From Arthrobacter sp. Y-9 (GTDB lineage: Bacteria; Actinomycetota; Actinomycetes; Actinomycetales; Micrococcaceae), in NCBI RefSeq assembly GCF_029690065.1, contig NZ_CP121463.1, positions 682,001-746,000 on the forward strand: 64,000 bases of DNA. Reading direction: 5' to 3'. Positions 14,978 to 25,362 of the stretch are shown in pieces. Within the stretch, counting starts at the first letter, position 1; each line of letters opens with the position of its first letter. The position numbers and the translations under genes are program-made. The notes below the pieces were generated by a model, which saw only the letters and a program-made list of their open reading frames with translations, did not search any database and was not told the origin of the DNA.

Positions 14978-15697
14978 ATGAGTCTGCTGGTCAGCCTGCG
15001 GGAGGTCACCAAGTCGGTGACGCTGCCCGATGACACCGAGCTCCACATTCTCAAAGGCATCTCACTGGACCTCCACGAAGGCGACCGTCTCGCCGTCGTC
15101 GGGCGGTCGGGAGGGGGGAAGTCGACGCTGCTCAATCTCCTGGGACTGCTCGATGTCCCGACGAGCGGTGAGCTCGAGTTCCTGGGTCTCCCGGCGCAGC
15201 GTATGAGCGAAGCCCGCCGGGCCCGGATCCGCGGGGAGAGCGTGGGATTCGTGTTTCAGCAGTTCAACCTCCTGCCGGAGCGCACCGCCCTGGAGAACGT
15301 CATGACGCCGTTGTACTACGCGTCGGGGCGGTCCTTCTGGCGCCGCCGCGAACTGGCCCTGCGGCTCTTGGACCGGGTGGGACTGGCCGCCCGTGCCGAC
15401 GTGAAGCCCGTGCGGCTTTCGGGCGGTGAGCAGCAGCGCGTGGCGATCGCCAGGGCCCTGGTGCGCCGCCCGCGCCTCATCCTCGCCGATGAACCGACAG
15501 GTGCGCTCGACGTCGAGACCGGGCAATCCGTCATGAGCCTGCTGGAGGAGGTCGCCGAGGAGACCTCGGCCGCGCTCGTGACGATCACGCACGACCGCGC
15601 CGTGGCGGACCGTTCGGCCTGGCGACTGCACTTGGACGCCGGGGTTCTCTCCGGGGACGAGAATGTGGCGCCCGAGGAAGGGCTGGTGACGGCATGA
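14978..15697 (+). CDS. ABC transporter ATP-binding protein, MacB/LolD-like
   Basis: ATPase of the three-gene exporter; 239 residues. Walker A GRSGGGKST (about 37-45), Q-loop FVFQQFNLL, signature LSGGEQQRVAIARAL, Walker B LILADEPTGALD and H-loop ITHD are all intact. The Q-loop and the DEPTGALD sequence are typical of the MacB/LolD/FtsE group that pairs with FtsX-like permeases. The stop overlaps the permease start by four bases (ATGA). Confidence 0.9.
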   Translation: MSLLVSLREVTKSVTLPDDTELHILKGISLDLHEGDRLAVVGRSGGGKSTLLNLLGLLDVPTSGELEFLGLPAQRMSEARRARIRGESVGFVFQQFNLLPERTALENVMTPLYYASGRSFWRRRELALRLLDRVGLAARADVKPVRLSGGEQQRVAIARALVRRPRLILADEPTGALDVETGQSVMSLLEEVAEETSAALVTITHDRAVADRSAWRLHLDAGVLSGDENVAPEEGLVTA

Positions 15698-16878
15698 CCT
15701 CGTTGCTGGCGGCCATCCTCGAGGCCTGGCATGAACTCCGTGTCCACAAGGTCAGGGTGCTGCTCTCCTTGATCGGCGTCGCAGCTTCCGTCGCGGCTCT
15801 GACCGGTGTCCTCGGGATGGGCGATGCGGTCCGGGAAGGGATGAAGGATCAGGCCGAACGGACTGGGGGACGTGGGGCCACTCTGAGCGTGAGCTTCTAC
15901 GCGGAATCGGGCCAGGTCGCGGCGTCGCAGAGTGACCCCCTCATGAAAAAGATGACGGAGCGCTACAGGCTGGACAAGGTCTCCCGGATCTCTCACGGTC
16001 AGCTGAGCGTCCAGTTCCCGCGGGGCGTCGAGCCGATTGAGGCGACCGTGGTGGATCCCGCGTATGCCACGATCCTCCGCACCACGGTGGTGCACGGCCG
16101 CTGGTTCACGGCCGACGACGCGCAGCGGCTGGCGCCGGCGGTGATCGTCAATGAGAACGCGTGGAGGCAGTTGGGTTCCCCGCCGCTGTCCCGGCGGCCG
16201 GGCGTGACGCTCTACCAGAACGGCGCGCAGAGCGCCGTGGTCGTGGGGGTGGCACGGTCCCAATGGCCGGAGGAGCCGCCGTCGGCGTATCTCCTCAGCG
16301 GCGACGGGAAGAGGCCCGGCATGGGAGACGAGCGTCCGGAGTACCGGGTGTGGGTGGACCCGTCCCAGGCGGATCAGCTCCGGCAGGCTCTGGAAGCCGA
16401 TCTGGGGGCGCAACTTCCCGGGGCCGCCGCCTCAGTGCACCGGATGGATTACCTGGCGTACGGCGACCCCCTGGCGTCGTTGCAATGGGCCGTGGCAGGA
16501 GTGGCGGCGGTGATCCTGCTGCTGGGCGCCCTGGGCATGCTCACCGTGGCGCTGGTGACGGTGAAGTACCGCGTCCGGGAGATCGGCATCCGGCGGAGCT
16601 TCGGGGCCACGTCCGGCCGGATCTTCGTGGGGGTCATGATGGAGTCCCTGGTCGCGACGACCGTCGCGGGGCTGCTGGGTGTCATGCTCGCCGTCGCCGT
16701 GGTGAAGAATCCCTGGGTGGAGTCGAACCTCGCACCGGGACTGGACGCCTATCCGCCCTTCCCCCTGGGAGCCGCCCTGATCGGCATGGGCGCCGCCATC
16801 GTGGTGGGCGCACTCGCCGGGGCGATCCCCGCGCTCATCGCCATCAGGGTGAAGGTCATCGACGCCATCCGGTTCTGA
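15694..16878 (+). CDS. FtsX/MacB-like ABC transporter permease
   Basis: 394 residues with the MacB_PCD plus FtsX layout: a membrane segment at about 20-40, a large extracytoplasmic domain (about 45-260), then three C-terminal membrane segments (about 265-295, 315-340, 350-380). The conserved VKYRVREIGIRRSFGAT motif lies after the second membrane helix. It overlaps the ATPase gene and completes the adaptor-ATPase-permease unit. Possible substrates in this family are peptides, macrolides or lipids; the sequence does not decide. Confidence 0.88.
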   Translation: MTSLLAAILEAWHELRVHKVRVLLSLIGVAASVAALTGVLGMGDAVREGMKDQAERTGGRGATLSVSFYAESGQVAASQSDPLMKKMTERYRLDKVSRISHGQLSVQFPRGVEPIEATVVDPAYATILRTTVVHGRWFTADDAQRLAPAVIVNENAWRQLGSPPLSRRPGVTLYQNGAQSAVVVGVARSQWPEEPPSAYLLSGDGKRPGMGDERPEYRVWVDPSQADQLRQALEADLGAQLPGAAASVHRMDYLAYGDPLASLQWAVAGVAAVILLLGALGMLTVALVTVKYRVREIGIRRSFGATSGRIFVGVMMESLVATTVAGLLGVMLAVAVVKNPWVESNLAPGLDAYPPFPLGAALIGMGAAIVVGALAGAIPALIAIRVKVIDAIRF

Positions 16879-16941
16879 GAGAACGCCGCGCGGACGAGGT
16901 CATCTGAAGCGGGGAGTCAGCGCTCTGAACAGCGGAAACGC

Positions 16942-16975
16942 AGTGGCCCGGCCGTGTTAACACGGCCGGGCCACT
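16942..16975 (+). terminator. Bidirectional terminator (34-bp perfect palindrome)
   Basis: The whole 34-base segment is its own reverse complement, centred on GTGTTAACAC. It lies between the convergent exporter operon and the DUF4032 gene and could stop transcription from both. Confidence 0.75.
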
Positions 16976-17034
16976 TCAGTTCCGGGTCGTTCCCGGAACC
17001 GCGTCCGCAGGCTGATACTCCGACGACCGCGCGA

Positions 17035-18438
17035 TCAGTCCTCGTAGTCCTCATCGTCGTCGTCCGCCTTGATGACGCCGGCCTCCAGGACCTTGATCAG
17101 GTCGGTGTCCGGGTTCAGGAGCAAGGTGGCCTCGTCCCGCCGGTGACGCAGCACGTCGTCGATGTAGGACTGCAGGGCCTCCGCCATGGGGACGTGCTGA
17201 TTGCGCTTCTCCGTCATGTACCAGCGGTGCTCGAGGACCTCGTGGACCACTTCGGCCGGTTCCAGCTTGCCGGAGAGCTCGCGCGGGATCGAGCGGACGA
17301 TCGGCTCGAAGACCTGGGAGACCCAGGCGTGGGCGCTGATCTCCTCGTCCTGGCCGGGGTAGTTGTCGGCCCGGTAGGCGTCCATGTCGTTCAGGAGCCG
17401 GCGGGCCTGGTTCTCCTGAGCGTCCAGGCCGGTGAGGCGCAGCAGGCGCCGCTGGTGGTGACCGGCGTCGACCACTTTCGGCTGCAGCTGGATGGTGGAG
17501 CCGTCCGCCGTCGTCTTGATGGCGTATTCCTCCACATCGAAGCCCAGCTCGTTCAGGCGGCGGATGCGGGCGCCCACGCGCCAGCGTTCGCCCAGCTCGA
17601 AGGACTCCTTGGCCGTCAGCTCGTCCCAGAGCCGGCGGTAGGACTCCATGATCCGCTCGCTCGTGGCCACGGGGTCCACGAGCTCGTCGATCAGTTCGCC
17701 GTCCAGCAGGTCCATGAGCTCACCGGCGATGTTGACGCGGGCGATCTCGAGGTCGTACTCGCGCTGGCCGGTGGACAGGTCCGGGTACAGCTCGCCGGTC
17801 TCCGCGTCCACGAGGTAGGCGGCGAACGCGCCCGCGTCGCGGCGGAACAGGGTGTTCGAGAGGGACACGTCGCCCCAGTAGAACCCCACGAGGTGAAGCC
17901 GGACCAGGAGCAGCGCCAGGGCGTCGATGAGGCGCGTCAGGGTGTCCTTGCGGAGCATCTGGGAGAAGAGCGCCCGGTACGGCATGGAGAACTTCAGATG
18001 CCGGGTCACCAGGCAGGGGTTGAGGGGCCGCCCGTCGGGGGTGGTGCGGCCGGTGATCACGGCCACCGGTTCCACGGCCGGGACGTCCAGCCGGGCCAGC
18101 TTGCGGAGCATGTGGTACTCGTGGCGCGCCACGTGCTCGCTGGTCTCCTTGATGGCGATCACCGTGCCGCCCAGGTGGGCGAACCGCACCACGTGGCGGG
18201 AGATGCCGCGGGGGAGGGCCGCGAGGTTCGCCTGCGGCCACTCCTCCAGGGCGATGTGCCATGGCAGGTCCAGCAGCTCAGGGTCCGCACTGGCCGCGGT
18301 GATGTTCAGAGAGCCGACGGGCCCCGAGGGCGCCTCGTCCACGCTCGCCGCCTCGGCACGGGGCAGCTTTCCCACCTGATCGTAGTCGGTGGGCTCGTCG
18401 TGCCACTGTGCCCCGTTGGAGGGCGTGTTCTCACTCAT
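17035..18438 (-). CDS. DUF4032 kinase-like protein
   Basis: 467 residues from ATG 18438 (MSENTPSNGAQWHDEPTDYD), which has AGGGAAG just upstream. It matches the actinobacterial DUF4032 family, whose fold is predicted to be protein/lipopolysaccharide-kinase-like. The segment GFYWGDVSLSNTLF resembles a kinase catalytic loop, and YLVDAETGEL is in the place of a DFG-type metal-binding motif. An N-terminal beta lobe with AIKETSEHVARHEYHML could hold the ATP-binding Lys and Glu. The tail is very acidic (DDDDEDYED). No membrane segment or signal peptide. Cellular role not known to me. Confidence 0.8.
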   Translation of the reverse strand: MSENTPSNGAQWHDEPTDYDQVGKLPRAEAASVDEAPSGPVGSLNITAASADPELLDLPWHIALEEWPQANLAALPRGISRHVVRFAHLGGTVIAIKETSEHVARHEYHMLRKLARLDVPAVEPVAVITGRTTPDGRPLNPCLVTRHLKFSMPYRALFSQMLRKDTLTRLIDALALLLVRLHLVGFYWGDVSLSNTLFRRDAGAFAAYLVDAETGELYPDLSTGQREYDLEIARVNIAGELMDLLDGELIDELVDPVATSERIMESYRRLWDELTAKESFELGERWRVGARIRRLNELGFDVEEYAIKTTADGSTIQLQPKVVDAGHHQRRLLRLTGLDAQENQARRLLNDMDAYRADNYPGQDEEISAHAWVSQVFEPIVRSIPRELSGKLEPAEVVHEVLEHRWYMTEKRNQHVPMAEALQSYIDDVLRHRRDEATLLLNPDTDLIKVLEAGVIKADDDDEDYED

Positions 18439-18502
18439 GGTTCCATCTTCCCTTAAGCTCACCGGGCCCCGTGAAGGGCCAGGGAGGTTTACTCCGTGCG
18501 GA

Positions 18503-20119
18503 TCACTCCGCGGCGGCGACGCCGGCAGCACCCGCGACGCCGGCGTTCTCCGGCAGCGCGGTGACTGCGGAGAGATCGACCCCTTCGAACGGATCGCGCG
18601 GAGTGGCGTTCCACTCGATGTCCGGGCTGGGCCGGAAGGTCACGCCGAGCGCCACGAGACGCTCACCCAGCCGGCCCAGGCGGGAGGCGAACTCCGGCGC
18701 ATCCTTCGCCGCGGCTTGGCTCCAGGCCGTCTCCGCGAGAGCGATGGCCCGCGGGTAGATCAGCCAGTGGGCCTCGTCCAGGCTCCGGATGGTCTCGCTC
18801 CAGAGCGGCGCCTCGACGCCCAGCACCTGGTCCTCCTCGAGCCCGTCGCGGACCGGATCCCAGCCGTAGTAGAGGTCCCAGTCGCCCATGGCCGCCCACT
18901 TGAGGCCGATCGGGTCCGATTCCACGTACTTCTGGTCCAGGTAGCTGCCCTTGCCGGGGGACATGACCACGCGGGCCGCGTTCTCCCGGACCTGACGCAG
19001 CGTGGGCTCCAGGTCACCGTCCCAGTACTGGATGACGGCGCCGGAGGGCAGCTCGGCCTGGGCGTACTCGTTCCAGCCCATCACCGTCTTGCCGGTGGCC
19101 GCCACGGACGCAGCGAAGTCGGTCACCATGGCCACGAAGTCCTCCTTGGAGGTGACCAGGGCCTCGTCGCCGCCGAGGTGGAGGTACGGGCCGGGCGTCA
19201 GCTCCGCCAGCTGCCGGAACACCTCGGCCACGAACGGGCGGGTGAGCGGATTGTCGTTGTACAGGGTGGAGAAACCCACCTCGCCCGTGGCGGTGGGGCT
19301 CGTGGCGATCCCGTCCGGGTTCAGCTCCGGGATCGCGGCCAGCGCGGAGTTCACGTGACCCGGCACGTCGAATTCCGGGACCACTGTGACGAATCGCTCG
19401 GCCGCGTAGGCCACGATCAGGCGGTAGTCGTCCTTGGTGTAATACCCGGTGCGGCCCGGGCCGAGGCCCCAGCCCTCACGGTTCACCGCCCCGTCCTTGC
19501 CGATGCGCGCGAGCTCGGTGAAGTCGATGCCGGTGGGGTTGTCCTCCGGGGTGTCCAGCTCGATGCGCCAGGACTGGTCGTCGGCCAGGTGCAGGTGGAG
19601 CACGTTGTACTTGAACCGGGTCATGACGTCGATCAGCCGGCGGATCTCGTCGATCGGGTAGTAGCTGCGGGCCACGTCCAGCATGATGCCGCGGTACGCG
19701 AAACGGGGAGCGTCCCGGACTTCGACGTGGCCGAGCGGGATGTCTTCGGCCGGCGTCGCGGTGTAGCCGGATTCCAGGGCGGCGGGCAGCAGCTGCCGCA
19801 GCGACGACGACGCGTGGAACAGGCCCGTGGCGTGTGCGGCACTCAGCCGCACGCCGTCGTCGTCCACGGTCAGGGTGTAGGCCTCACTCCCGTCGGGGTG
19901 GGCGGAGTCGATCCCGAAGCTGATGACCGGCCCGCCGGTCGCGGCGGTGAGGACGGGGACGGCCCAGCCGGTGCCGGCACGGAGCCAGCCGGCGAAGGCC
20001 CCGGCCACGGCTTCGGCGCCGGGGCCCGCGACCACCTGGGTAGCGGACGTGAGGACGAGGGTGCCGTCGGCGGTGACGGTGGAACGGGGTGCGGGGGTGA
20101 TGAGGTGCTGAGATGACAC
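18503..20119 (-). CDS. Beta-N-acetylhexosaminidase, GH20
   Basis: Removes terminal N-acetylglucosamine or N-acetylgalactosamine from chitooligosaccharides or cell-wall fragments. 538 residues from GTG 20119 (VSSQHLITPAPRS), chosen because AGGAG precedes it by seven bases. An N-terminal GH20b domain (about 1-125) is followed by the GH20 barrel, which begins at APRFAYRGIMLDVARSYYP. The catalytic pair is in YLHLGGDEALVTS; FVTVVPEFDVPGH is the upstream conserved strand. No signal peptide, so probably cytoplasmic and acting on imported oligosaccharides. The downstream gene in transcription is DUF4032; the multi-sugar ABC ATPase lies just upstream. Confidence 0.93.
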   Translation of the reverse strand: MSSQHLITPAPRSTVTADGTLVLTSATQVVAGPGAEAVAGAFAGWLRAGTGWAVPVLTAATGGPVISFGIDSAHPDGSEAYTLTVDDDGVRLSAAHATGLFHASSSLRQLLPAALESGYTATPAEDIPLGHVEVRDAPRFAYRGIMLDVARSYYPIDEIRRLIDVMTRFKYNVLHLHLADDQSWRIELDTPEDNPTGIDFTELARIGKDGAVNREGWGLGPGRTGYYTKDDYRLIVAYAAERFVTVVPEFDVPGHVNSALAAIPELNPDGIATSPTATGEVGFSTLYNDNPLTRPFVAEVFRQLAELTPGPYLHLGGDEALVTSKEDFVAMVTDFAASVAATGKTVMGWNEYAQAELPSGAVIQYWDGDLEPTLRQVRENAARVVMSPGKGSYLDQKYVESDPIGLKWAAMGDWDLYYGWDPVRDGLEEDQVLGVEAPLWSETIRSLDEAHWLIYPRAIALAETAWSQAAAKDAPEFASRLGRLGERLVALGVTFRPSPDIEWNATPRDPFEGVDLSAVTALPENAGVAGAAGVAAAE

Positions 20120-20198
20120 GAGTGCTCCTGACAGGGTCGCTGGAGTGGAGGACTTGCTGGCGGGCGCCACGAAGAGACGCCGAAGAGGATGTACCAAA

Positions 20199-20228
20199 GA
20201 CGGCCCGTTCCGTGAGGAACGGGCCGTC
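20199..20228 (-). terminator. Terminator of the sugar-ABC ATPase gene
   Basis: A 13-bp perfect stem (GACGGCCCGTTCC and its complement) with a 4-base loop; on the minus strand it is followed by TTTGG. It lies 44 bases after the ATPase stop. Confidence 0.7.
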
Positions 20229-20271
20229 GAGGCTGAGGGTTCAGAGAACCGTCGAGTCAGCGATCCGAGGA

Positions 20272-21354
<1,083 letters not shown>

Positions 21355-21429
21355 AGTTATCGTGTCCCTTCATCGGCAGGTACGTGCCGAACGATCCGTA
21401 GTGAATGGTGAGTATTCAGTTGTCATGAA

Positions 21430-21479
21430 AGTGCGGGGTCCTTCGGCCGGGCCTAGCCCTGCCACGTGGATCCCGCACT
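21430..21479 (-). terminator. Hairpin between otsB and the ABC ATPase gene
   Basis: Arms AGTGCGGGGTCC (21430-21441) and GGATCCCGCACT (21468-21479) pair with one G-U. It lies just past the otsB stop on the minus strand. Confidence 0.5.
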
Positions 21480-21518
21480 CAGGCGATGCCGCACGGTAAT
21501 GTGCGCCACATCACATCC

Positions 21519-22373
21519 TCAGTATGGCAGATCGTTGTGACCTTTGTCTCCCTGATGACGTGAACGGTGGCTGAACAGGATCTCCAGCAGGTCCGCCACC
21601 CCCTCGGGGGAGGGCACGCGGAACTGCGCGGCGGTGAAGTCCTCGCCGACCTTCACCCCCAGATCGGGGTGGGGCAGTCCGGGGTTGGTGTCGAGGCGGG
21701 CGAAGGCGGTCTCGTCCGTGGTGTCATCCCCGGCGTAGAGCACGGTGACCGGGCCGAGCACCGTGCGGAGGAAGTCCAGGGCCTCGCCCTTCGAGGAGCG
21801 GACCACGGACGCCTCCAGGACGCGCTTGCCCGACATGAGGTGCACGCCCTGCTCGCGTTCGAGCAGATGACGGGCCGCGGCCTCGGCGTCCACGGCGTCC
21901 TCCACCGTGGCCTGGCGGGTGTGCAGCACGGCGCCGGCCGGCTTCTCCTCCACCCAGCAGCCGGGCGCCACCTGGGCGACCTCCTCGAGCACCTGGTGGA
22001 CCTTCTCCAGCAGGGCCTGCTGGGCCGGGTCCAGCACCAGGCCCGCGCTCCCGGCGCCGAGCCAGACCTCCGCGCCATGGCTGCCGACCAGCAGGGTGTC
22101 CGGCGTGGGCTGAGCCACGGCCCGCAGACTCGCGAGGGAGCGGCCGGAGACGAGCGCCGTCGTCGTGCTCTCCAGCGAAGAGAGGCGGCGGAACGCCGCG
22201 GCCGCGCGGGGGAGGGGGCGCGCCTCGTCGGCGTGAGCGACCAGAGGGGAGAGGGTGCCGTCGAAGTCCAGGGCCACGAGCAGCTGCGGGGCGTCGGCCA
22301 GATGCTCGACGGCGCGGCGCAGCTCCGCGTTCAGGCTGCCGCGCGTCTGCTCGGGCCAGATGGGCTCACTCAT
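21519..22373 (-). CDS. otsB: Trehalose-6-phosphate phosphatase OtsB
   Basis: Dephosphorylates trehalose 6-phosphate. 284 residues with HAD motifs: LVALDFDGTLSPL (nucleophile and acid Asp), ALVSGRSL, a conserved Lys region near SGKRVLEA, and YAGDDTTDETAF. The start (ATG 22373) overlaps the end of otsA by eight bases, so translation is coupled. It follows otsA in transcription. Confidence 0.95.
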   Translation of the reverse strand: MSEPIWPEQTRGSLNAELRRAVEHLADAPQLLVALDFDGTLSPLVAHADEARPLPRAAAAFRRLSSLESTTTALVSGRSLASLRAVAQPTPDTLLVGSHGAEVWLGAGSAGLVLDPAQQALLEKVHQVLEEVAQVAPGCWVEEKPAGAVLHTRQATVEDAVDAEAAARHLLEREQGVHLMSGKRVLEASVVRSSKGEALDFLRTVLGPVTVLYAGDDTTDETAFARLDTNPGLPHPDLGVKVGEDFTAAQFRVPSPEGVADLLEILFSHRSRHQGDKGHNDLPY

Positions 22374-23868
22374 GCCGGTGGCCCTCCGCCCGCGTGAGGT
22401 CGGACAGCCGGTCCAGGAAGGCCGTGGACCAGCCCTGGACGTCGTGGGTGAAGACCTGTCGGCGCATGGACCGCATCCGGCGGGCCGCGTCCGGGCGGGA
22501 CACGGTCGTGGCCGCGAGGATGGCCGACTTGAGCCCGTCGATGTCGTGGGGGTTGACCAGGAAGGCCTGCTTGAGCTGATCCGCCGCGCCGGTGAACTCG
22601 GACAGGACCAGGGCGCCGGTGTTGTCGACGCGGGCCGTCACGTACTCCTTGGCCACCAGGTTCATGCCGTCCCGCAGCGCCGTGACGAGCATGACGTCCG
22701 CCGCGAGGTACAGCGCCACCATCTCCTCGACCGGGTAGCTGTGGTGCAGATAGCGGACCGCGGTGCGGCCCAGGGTGTCGAAGGCGCCGTTGATGTGGCC
22801 CACCGTGCCCTCGATCTCCTCACGGAGCCGGCGGTACTGATCCACGCGCTCGCGGCTGGGGCTGGCCACCTGGATGAGGCATGCCTCCTCCACGGTGAGG
22901 TCCCCGTCCGCGAGGAGTTCTTCGAACGCTTTGAGGCGGTGGCGGATGCCCTTGGTGTAGTCCAGCCGGTCCACGCCCAGGAGGACCGTCCGCGGGTTGC
23001 CGAGTTCGTGCCGGATCTGGCGGGCCCGGTCCACGACGGCGGGATCCTTGGCGAGCGCCTCGATCTGGCCCACGTCGATCGAGATGGGGAACGCCTCGGC
23101 CACGCAGAGGTGCGCGGTGGGGAGGCCCGGGTCGACCATGAGGGACTGGGACTTGCCGGTCTGCGGCTTGCCCTCCACCGTCACTCGCGCCGAGGAGGCG
23201 CCGGTCAGGCGGAGCGCGGCGCGGACGAAGTTCCGTGCGTCGCTCGTGCGCTGGAAGCCGAGCAGATCGGCGCCCAGGAGGCCTTCGAGGACCTCACGGC
23301 GCCAGGGCAGCTGGGCGAAGATCTCCGGCGGCGGGAACGGGATGTGGTTGAAGAAGCCGATCGTCACGTCCGGGCGGATCTGCCGGAGCAGCCGCGGGAC
23401 GAGCTGGAGCTGGTAGTCCTGCACCCAGACCGTCGCGCCCGGAGCGGCCACCTTGGCGGTGGCCTCGGCGAAGCGGCGGTTCACCCGGCGGTAGGAGTCC
23501 CACCAGGTGCGGTGGAACTCGGGGCGGGCCGTGACGTCGTGGTAGAGCGGCCAGAGGGTCGCGTTGGAGAAGCCCTCGTAGTAGAGCTCCACGTCCTCGG
23601 TGCTCAGGGCGACCGGGACGATGTCCGTGTCCCCGTGGGTGAAGGGTTCCACCGTCTCGTCCGGTGCGCCATGCCACCCGACCCAGGCGCCATCAGCGCC
23701 CTGCATGACCGGGGCGAGGGCCGTCACGAGGCCGCCGGGGGAGCGGCGCCAGTGCGCGCCGCCGTCGTCGTCCACCACACGGTCCACGGGCAGGCGGTTG
23801 GCCACCACCACAAAATCGAACTGACGCGAGGATTCCCCCGCGGTACTGCTGTTGTCCTCGGCGTGCAC
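22366..23868 (-). CDS. otsA: Trehalose-6-phosphate synthase OtsA
   Basis: GT20 retaining glycosyltransferase forming trehalose 6-phosphate from a nucleotide-glucose and glucose 6-phosphate. 500 residues from GTG 23868, preceded by GAGGGG. Conserved blocks: VVVANRLPV near the N-terminus, [47 protein letters not shown] and [15 protein letters not shown]. It is a single-domain enzyme, with the phosphatase as a separate overlapping gene. Confidence 0.96.
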   Translation of the reverse strand: MHAEDNSSTAGESSRQFDFVVVANRLPVDRVVDDDGGAHWRRSPGGLVTALAPVMQGADGAWVGWHGAPDETVEPFTHGDTDIVPVALSTEDVELYYEGFSNATLWPLYHDVTARPEFHRTWWDSYRRVNRRFAEATAKVAAPGATVWVQDYQLQLVPRLLRQIRPDVTIGFFNHIPFPPPEIFAQLPWRREVLEGLLGADLLGFQRTSDARNFVRAALRLTGASSARVTVEGKPQTGKSQSLMVDPGLPTAHLCVAEAFPISIDVGQIEALAKDPAVVDRARQIRHELGNPRTVLLGVDRLDYTKGIRHRLKAFEELLADGDLTVEEACLIQVASPSRERVDQYRRLREEIEGTVGHINGAFDTLGRTAVRYLHHSYPVEEMVALYLAADVMLVTALRDGMNLVAKEYVTARVDNTGALVLSEFTGAADQLKQAFLVNPHDIDGLKSAILAATTVSRPDAARRMRSMRRQVFTHDVQGWSTAFLDRLSDLTRAEGHRHE

Positions 23869-23907
23869 GGCGCCCCCTCAGAGGTTGGCTTCTCGATTCC
23901 TGCTTCC

Positions 23908-23913
23908 AGCCTA
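23908..23913 (-). promoter_or_regulatory. Candidate -10 for otsAB
   Basis: On the minus strand this reads TAGGCT, about 40 bases upstream of the otsA start. I could not find a convincing -35. Confidence 0.3.
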
Positions 23914-24086
23914 GTCGCACGTCGGGTGCGGGGTGGATGTGTGACCGTGCGGGTCAGCTGAGGGGCGGACGGCCGGTTCCAAGGTCCGCTCGTGTCGCCG
24001 ACCAGCGGTTTCCCAGACATCTGGCCTAAAATCGTGCTGAATGAGGTAGCCCAGGGCCCCGAGGCCCACTATCCCCCTGAGGAAGC

Positions 24087-24992
24087 ATGAGCCCTTCTAA
24101 TGAACCGCGCCCCAGCAAGGCCGAACGTACCGCGCAGGCCCGTGAGCAGGCCCGCATCATCCGTGAACAGCAGGTGAAGAAGGAGAAGCGGAACAAGCTT
24201 CTGCTCATCTGGGGTGTGGTGGTCGCCGCCGTGCTCGTGGTCGCGATCGTCATCTGGGCCATCATGGCCAACAACGCGAACAACGCGCCCATCCCGGACT
24301 CCGGCAGCACCCCCGCCAACGCCAACATCCACGGCGGCGTGATCCTGACGAAGGACGGCGTGGCCGCTCAGACGGCGGCTCAGGTCAACACCGCGACGCT
24401 GCCTGCTCAGCCGACGGCCGCGCCGAGCCAGGGCGCCTCTGCGAAGGCCCCGGGTGTCGAGGCGGAAGCCGGCAAGCCGGTCAAGGTGGTCGCCTACGTC
24501 GACTTCATCTGCCCCGTCTGCAAGAACTTCGAGACCACGTACGGCTCGCTCCTGGACGAGAACGTGAAGAGCGGCAAGATCACGGTGGAGTACCGCCCGA
24601 TCGGTCTGCTCGACTCTCGCTCGACCACCAACTACTCCTCCCGTGCCGCCGCCGCAGCGGCCTGTGTCCTGAACGTGTCCCCGGACAAGTACCCGGCGTA
24701 CTTCAAGGCCCTGTTCGACAAGCAGCCCGCCGAGGGCGGCGCCGGTCTGACCAATGACCAGCTGAAGTCGATCGCGCAAGAGGTCGGCGCGAAGGACATC
24801 GCCACCTGCGTGGACGAGCGCACGTACCGCCCGTTCGTGAAGGTCGCCACCATGGAGGCCACCGCGGTGGGCGTGAACGGCACCCCGACCATCTTCGTGG
24901 ACGGCAAGCAGTACGGCGTCGGCGACTCCGCGAACGTTCAGTTCCCGGACATGATCACCCAGGCGATCGCCGCGAAGACCGCCAAGAAGTAA
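24087..24992 (+). CDS. Membrane-anchored DsbA/thioredoxin-like protein
   Basis: 301 residues. A charged cytoplasmic N-terminus (about 1-36, Lys/Glu/Gln-rich) precedes one membrane helix (about 37-60). A Thr/Ala/Pro-rich linker then leads to an extracytoplasmic DsbA-like domain (about 125-300). The redox motif is CPVC in VDFICPVCKNFE, and the cis-Pro loop is GVNGTPTIFVDG. Likely role is disulfide formation or isomerisation in exported proteins. GAGG lies seven bases before the start, and TAAAAT at 24027-24032 is a possible -10. Divergent from otsAB. Confidence 0.88.
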   Translation: MSPSNEPRPSKAERTAQAREQARIIREQQVKKEKRNKLLLIWGVVVAAVLVVAIVIWAIMANNANNAPIPDSGSTPANANIHGGVILTKDGVAAQTAAQVNTATLPAQPTAAPSQGASAKAPGVEAEAGKPVKVVAYVDFICPVCKNFETTYGSLLDENVKSGKITVEYRPIGLLDSRSTTNYSSRAAAAAACVLNVSPDKYPAYFKALFDKQPAEGGAGLTNDQLKSIAQEVGAKDIATCVDERTYRPFVKVATMEATAVGVNGTPTIFVDGKQYGVGDSANVQFPDMITQAIAAKTAKK

Positions 24993-25033
24993 TTGCGGCG
25001 CTCCCGTCCTTCGAGACGGACTGAGTTCCCGAC

Positions 25034-25067
25034 GACGGCCCGTCACCCTGAGAGGTGGCGGGCCGTC
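25034..25067 (+). terminator. Terminator after the DsbA-like gene
   Basis: A 14-bp stem with one G-U (GACGGCCCGTCACC / GGTGGCGGGCCGTC) and a 6-base loop, 42 bases after the stop. Confidence 0.7.
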
Positions 25068-25111
25068 GTGCTGTCCCGGGTGGGCCGCGGTGCGGCTTCC
25101 GGGCCGCCCGT

Positions 25112-25141
25112 TTGGGGAGTCCTCCCGCTCTCGGCTACGCT
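25112..25141 (+). promoter_or_regulatory. tRNA-Thr promoter
   Basis: TTGGGG and TACGCT with an 18-base spacer, ending 34 bases before the tRNA. Confidence 0.45.
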
Positions 25142-25175
25142 TTAAGCCGCGCTGCCGTGGCTTCACGCGGCGTCT

Positions 25176-25249
25176 GCCTCCTTAGCTCAGTTGGCCAGAG
25201 CACCTGTCTTGTAAACAGGGGGTCGCCGGTTCGAATCCGGCAGGGGGCT
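25176..25249 (+). tRNA. tRNA-Thr (anticodon TGT)
   Basis: Complete cloverleaf: acceptor GCCTCCT/AGGGGGC, D arm TAGCTCAGTTGGCCAGAGC, anticodon stem CCTGT/ACAGG with loop CTTGTAA (anticodon TGT at 25210-25212) and T arm CGCCGGTTCGAATCCGGCA. CCA is encoded at 25250-25252. From 25205 on, the sequence is duplicated at 36908, so the 3' half is inside the attachment core and was restored by the integrated element. Confidence 0.97.
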
Positions 25250-25257
25250 CCACGAGA
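25205..25257 (+). repeat. attL core (53-bp direct repeat)
   Basis: Identical to 36908-36960. It covers the anticodon loop, T arm, acceptor 3' strand and CCA of tRNA-Thr plus CGAGA. Bases just outside differ (CC versus AG on the left, T versus A on the right), fixing the repeat limits. Confidence 0.95.
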
Positions 25258-25277
25258 TTTACCGCGCAAATCCAACG

Positions 25278-25316
25278 AAGTAGGCCCGCCCAGGAAACTG
25301 GGCGGGCCTACTTTTT
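25278..25316 (+). terminator. Terminator between tRNA-Thr and the integrase gene
   Basis: A 16-bp perfect stem (AAGTAGGCCCGCCCAG and complement), GAAA loop and T6 run: the most canonical intrinsic terminator in the window. It is inside the element, so the element replaced the tRNA's original terminator, which remains at 36961-36993. Confidence 0.85.
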
Positions 25317-25334
25317 TGTCCGGAATCAGGCGAT

Positions 25335-25353
25335 GTGCGCACGTTGTGAGCAC
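25335..25353 (+). promoter_or_regulatory. Candidate integrase arm site, left
   Basis: GTGCGCACGTTGTGAGCAC matches the segment at 36773-36791 in 18 of 19 bases, in the same orientation. It lies 78 bases inside attL. Its role as an integrase arm-type site is inferred from this placement. Confidence 0.5.
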
Positions 25354-25362
25354 GCCATGACA

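Noticed and set aside
16954-20116. Long plus-strand frames opposite DUF4032 and the hexosaminidase
   Set aside because: They lie wholly antisense to genes with recognisable motifs and lack ribosome sites and domains.
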